A stretch of 64,000 nt of DNA from assembly GCA_902623535.1 (NCBI GenBank), contig CACNUA010000004.1:23390-87389 (forward strand). The letters are read 5' to 3'. This DNA is from an uncultured SAR86 cluster bacterium (GTDB lineage Bacteria; Pseudomonadota; Gammaproteobacteria; Magnimaribacterales; D2472). A program made the translations under genes and the position numbers. A model generated the notes under the pieces. That model did not search any database. It was not told where the DNA came from and saw only the letters and a program-made list of their open reading frames with translations. Below, piece by piece: positions 61,694-64,000 of this stretch; within the stretch, counting starts at the first letter, position 1; each line of letters opens with the position of its first letter.

Positions 61694-64000
61694 ATGAAAA
61701 CAAAATTTTATAACGCTATCCTCACAATAATATTTTGTAGTTCGTTGGTAGCTGAATCTCCTATGAAACCTACAAGCTTTTCAAGTGAGCTCTATAAAGA
61801 AAAAATATTAGATGGTAACTATATTGCTTCTATAGATCATCCAAATACTTTTCTTGATTTTAATTATGGTGATCGTGTAGCTAATCACTCCCAGATATCC
61901 AAAGCAATATTAAGATGGTCTAAACAGTCCAATAAAATTAAAGTAATTGAGTACGCTAAATCTCATGAAGGCCGACCACTTTATGTTGCTTTTATTTCAT
62001 CATCAGAAAATCTAAAGAATCTTGATGAGATTAAAAATAAAATTACTAAGTTATCAGATCCGCGAATTACATCTAATACTGAAGCTAAATCCATAATTGA
62101 AAATATTCCTGCAGTTGCATGGATGGCATATTCAATTCATGGAAATGAAACATCAGGGGCAGATGCAGCACTAGGCATAATTTATCATCTAATTTCCAGC
62201 ACTGATCTTGAAATAACGAAAATGCTTGAGGATATGGTGGTCATAGTTGATCCAATGATGAATCCAGATGGAAGAGATAGGTTTGCAAAATCACTAGAGC
62301 AATATCGAGGTACTGCCCCAAACTATGATGATCAATCATTGCTTCATACTGGAGATTGGCCTTACGGAAGAACTAATCACTATTATTTTGATTTAAATAG
62401 AGACTGGTTCTATTTAACGCAACCTGAAACACAGGGACGAGTAAAACTTATTAATCAATGGAGGCCACAGATCTTAGTGGATGGTCATGAGATGGGTGGT
62501 CAAGATACATTTATGACAGGCCCTCCGAGAGAGCCAATTAATAAGAATATTGATTACGATCTTATTAAATGGGGAAATGTATTTGCCCAAGATCAAGCTC
62601 AAGCATTTGATAAAAAAAATTGGAGGTTTTATACAGGTGAATGGCACGAGGATCTTTATCCGGGATATTCCTTTTATGTTCAATTTAGAGGAAGCCTTGG
62701 TATTCTCTATGAGCAGTCTAGGATGGCTGAAGATGGTGTAAGGAGGCCTGAAGGTACCATTCAATCCTATAAAGAATCAGTGCATCACCAGTTTGTAAGT
62801 ACGCTAGCAAACTTAAAGACACTAGAAAACAACTCTAAAGCAATGTATCAAGATTACTGGGATGGAAGAAAATACAACATTTCTAAAGACAGTAAGTATG
62901 CAAATCAAACATTTGTAATATTGCCTACTAAAAATCATGGAAGATTGAATGCTCTGGCAGAGAAACTTAAGGCACAAGATATAGAATTGTTCTCTAATCA
63001 AAAGACTATTGTAACTAAGTCAGCTGTTACACAATCAGGTGAAAAGTTAAGTAATTATGTAATACCTGAAGGTAGTTTAATTATTCCAAATCAACAACCT
63101 GAAGCTCCATTAATAGCTGCTATTTTAGAATTTGATGCTTATATTGATAAATCAGTCCTCATTGAGGAAAGACAAGAAAGTTTGAGAGATGGCTCATCAA
63201 TAATGTATGACACAACAGCTTTTAATTTCACAATGATGTTTGGATTAGAAGCTATCACTGTTGATGAAAAAATTTCTAATAATTTAGAGACATGGACGAG
63301 TGCATCTCCTCAATTAGATATTAATGCTGACTCAATAATATGGGCAACAGATGGCGAAGATGACCGATCAGTTGCATTTGCAGCCAGGTTAATGGAAAAC
63401 AATATTCAAGTTCGCATTATTGATAAGGAATCAAACCTATCAGGTCACGAACTCTCGAGAGGAAGCGTGGCTGTTTTACAAATGGACAATCCAAATGTAG
63501 CAAACTTAAGCTCAATAATAACCCAGACTGGATCTGATTTAGGTATTTCAATTGATTCAATAGAATCAGGATTCGGCCCAGAATTATTACCTGATTGGGG
63601 TGGAAGACACTTTCGACTCCTTGAGAAACCACAGGTAGCAATACTCGGACATTCTAATTTTAATTCTTATGACGTAGGGGTTAGCTGGTGGTCATTAGAT
63701 CATCATCTTGGCATCAGGCATACCCAGCTCAATGGTTCATTTACAGGTTATGCAGATTTAAGACGTTACAACGTAATTATTATGCCAAGTGGTTATCTTG
63801 AAATGAGCGATTATGAAATTAGTGCTTTAAATGATTGGGTGAAACAAGGTGGTACATTAATTGCTCATAATAGGAGCTCTAGATTCATAGCAACTCAAGA
63901 AAATCTTGGCAGCGTGAAACAACTTAAGGATGTTTTGGATCGAAGTAAAGACTATGACTTCGACCTTTTAAGGGAAATATATGCTGTTGAAGATGATCTT
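61694..64000 (+). CDS. M14-family zinc carboxypeptidase-like exported protein (3' truncated)
   Basis: The frame is open from ATG 61694 to the window end (769 codons, no stop). A signal peptide covers about residues 1-19 (ending SSLVAES). The M14 zinc site is clear: HGNETSGADAALG supplies the His and Glu near residue 150, VVDPMMNPDGRDRF follows, DLNRDWFYLTQPE is near 237, and the third ligand lies in VDGHEMGG. The later part (from about residue 650) has IIMPSGYLEMSDYEISALND and WVKQGGTLIAH, like a GATase1/DJ-1-fold tail. Probably periplasmic. Bacterial relatives of this long form are common in marine heterotrophs; substrate is unknown. Confidence 0.85.
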   Translation, partial: MKTKFYNAILTIIFCSSLVAESPMKPTSFSSELYKEKILDGNYIASIDHPNTFLDFNYGDRVANHSQISKAILRWSKQSNKIKVIEYAKSHEGRPLYVAFISSSENLKNLDEIKNKITKLSDPRITSNTEAKSIIENIPAVAWMAYSIHGNETSGADAALGIIYHLISSTDLEITKMLEDMVVIVDPMMNPDGRDRFAKSLEQYRGTAPNYDDQSLLHTGDWPYGRTNHYYFDLNRDWFYLTQPETQGRVKLINQWRPQILVDGHEMGGQDTFMTGPPREPINKNIDYDLIKWGNVFAQDQAQAFDKKNWRFYTGEWHEDLYPGYSFYVQFRGSLGILYEQSRMAEDGVRRPEGTIQSYKESVHHQFVSTLANLKTLENNSKAMYQDYWDGRKYNISKDSKYANQTFVILPTKNHGRLNALAEKLKAQDIELFSNQKTIVTKSAVTQSGEKLSNYVIPEGSLIIPNQQPEAPLIAAILEFDAYIDKSVLIEERQESLRDGSSIMYDTTAFNFTMMFGLEAITVDEKISNNLETWTSASPQLDINADSIIWATDGEDDRSVAFAARLMENNIQVRIIDKESNLSGHELSRGSVAVLQMDNPNVANLSSIITQTGSDLGISIDSIESGFGPELLPDWGGRHFRLLEKPQVAILGHSNFNSYDVGVSWWSLDHHLGIRHTQLNGSFTGYADLRRYNVIIMPSGYLEMSDYEISALNDWVKQGGTLIAHNRSSRFIATQENLGSVKQLKDVLDRSKDYDFDLLREIYAVEDDL

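Noticed and set aside
62550-62741. Small plus-strand ORF inside the M14 gene, and other frame shadows such as 22165-22374 and 40-50-kb short ORFs
   Set aside because: They lie inside well-supported genes in other frames, show no family motifs, and have no start signals.
1-64000. Mobile elements, CRISPR arrays, defence systems, phage genes or a biosynthetic gene cluster
   Set aside because: No transposase, integrase, repeat-spacer array, Cas, restriction or toxin-antitoxin gene was found, and base composition looks even. The window is core genome with a less standard end.

Overview
The window is a compact, A+T-rich piece of a Gram-negative bacterial chromosome, most likely a free-living marine gammaproteobacterium of the SAR86 type. 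That placement is inference. It rests on gamma-type genes and gene orders (nqrABCDEF-apbE-nqrM, mfd-csiV, exbB-exbD-msbA/lpxK-trm112-kdsB-murB, aceA-purB-mnmA-icd-clpS-clpA-infA), strong A+T bias, many fatty-acid oxidation genes and extreme streamlining. Most neighbours overlap by 1-17 bp and no gap exceeds about 150 bp. No tRNA, rRNA, CRISPR array, insertion sequence, integrase or prophage gene was seen. From memory, several blocks follow the order found in Pseudomonas.

Region by region. (1) 1-4889, plus strand: end of a hotdog thioesterase, a DUF3089 hydrolase, a GPH-type transporter, a TetR regulator, a small DUF1145 membrane protein and a MATE exporter. A DUF349 protein converges on it. 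(2) 6327-20423, plus strand: 15 genes with no gap above 13 nt. They are trpS, an MFS exporter, hemH, a dienoyl-CoA-reductase-like SDR, an aldehyde dehydrogenase, then an envelope block: LolC/E-type permease, lolD, exbB, exbD, a single ORF fusing MsbA to LpxK, trm112-like, kdsB, murB, a LysE exporter and DUF1285. (3) 20418-30351: a DUF885 lipoprotein, ETF-ubiquinone oxidoreductase divergent from etfBA, then a minus-strand operon of DUF2970, trmA, a serine hydrolase and two acyl-CoA dehydrogenases. (4) 30357-35043: nfuA, csiV-like and mfd. (5) 35182-46030, plus strand: a second acyl-CoA dehydrogenase pair, a long-form GAPDH, and the complete sodium-pumping NADH:quinone reductase with its flavin transferase and iron-delivery factor. 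(6) 46014-54346: isocitrate lyase, purB, mnmA, icd, clpS, clpA, infA. (7) 54400-64000, the least standard part: a DUF1214 gene behind a leader with two hairpins, a DegT-fold enzyme with Lys replaced by His, a sulfotransferase/class IV aminotransferase pair, a membrane TolB-like/TPR protein, two SHOCT-tailed exported proteins meeting tail to tail, and a truncated M14 peptidase.

Together the genes describe an aerobic heterotroph that oxidises acyl-CoAs (two acyl-CoA dehydrogenase pairs feeding ETF and ETF-QO into quinone), can use the glyoxylate bypass (aceA opposite icd), pumps sodium with NQR and builds a lipid A/KDO outer membrane. The items I consider most worth checking are the MsbA-LpxK fusion, the sulfotransferase/aminotransferase pair and the DegT-like enzyme near it, the structured leader at 54414-54470, and the two acyl-CoA dehydrogenase pairs in which only one subunit keeps a recognisable catalytic glutamate.
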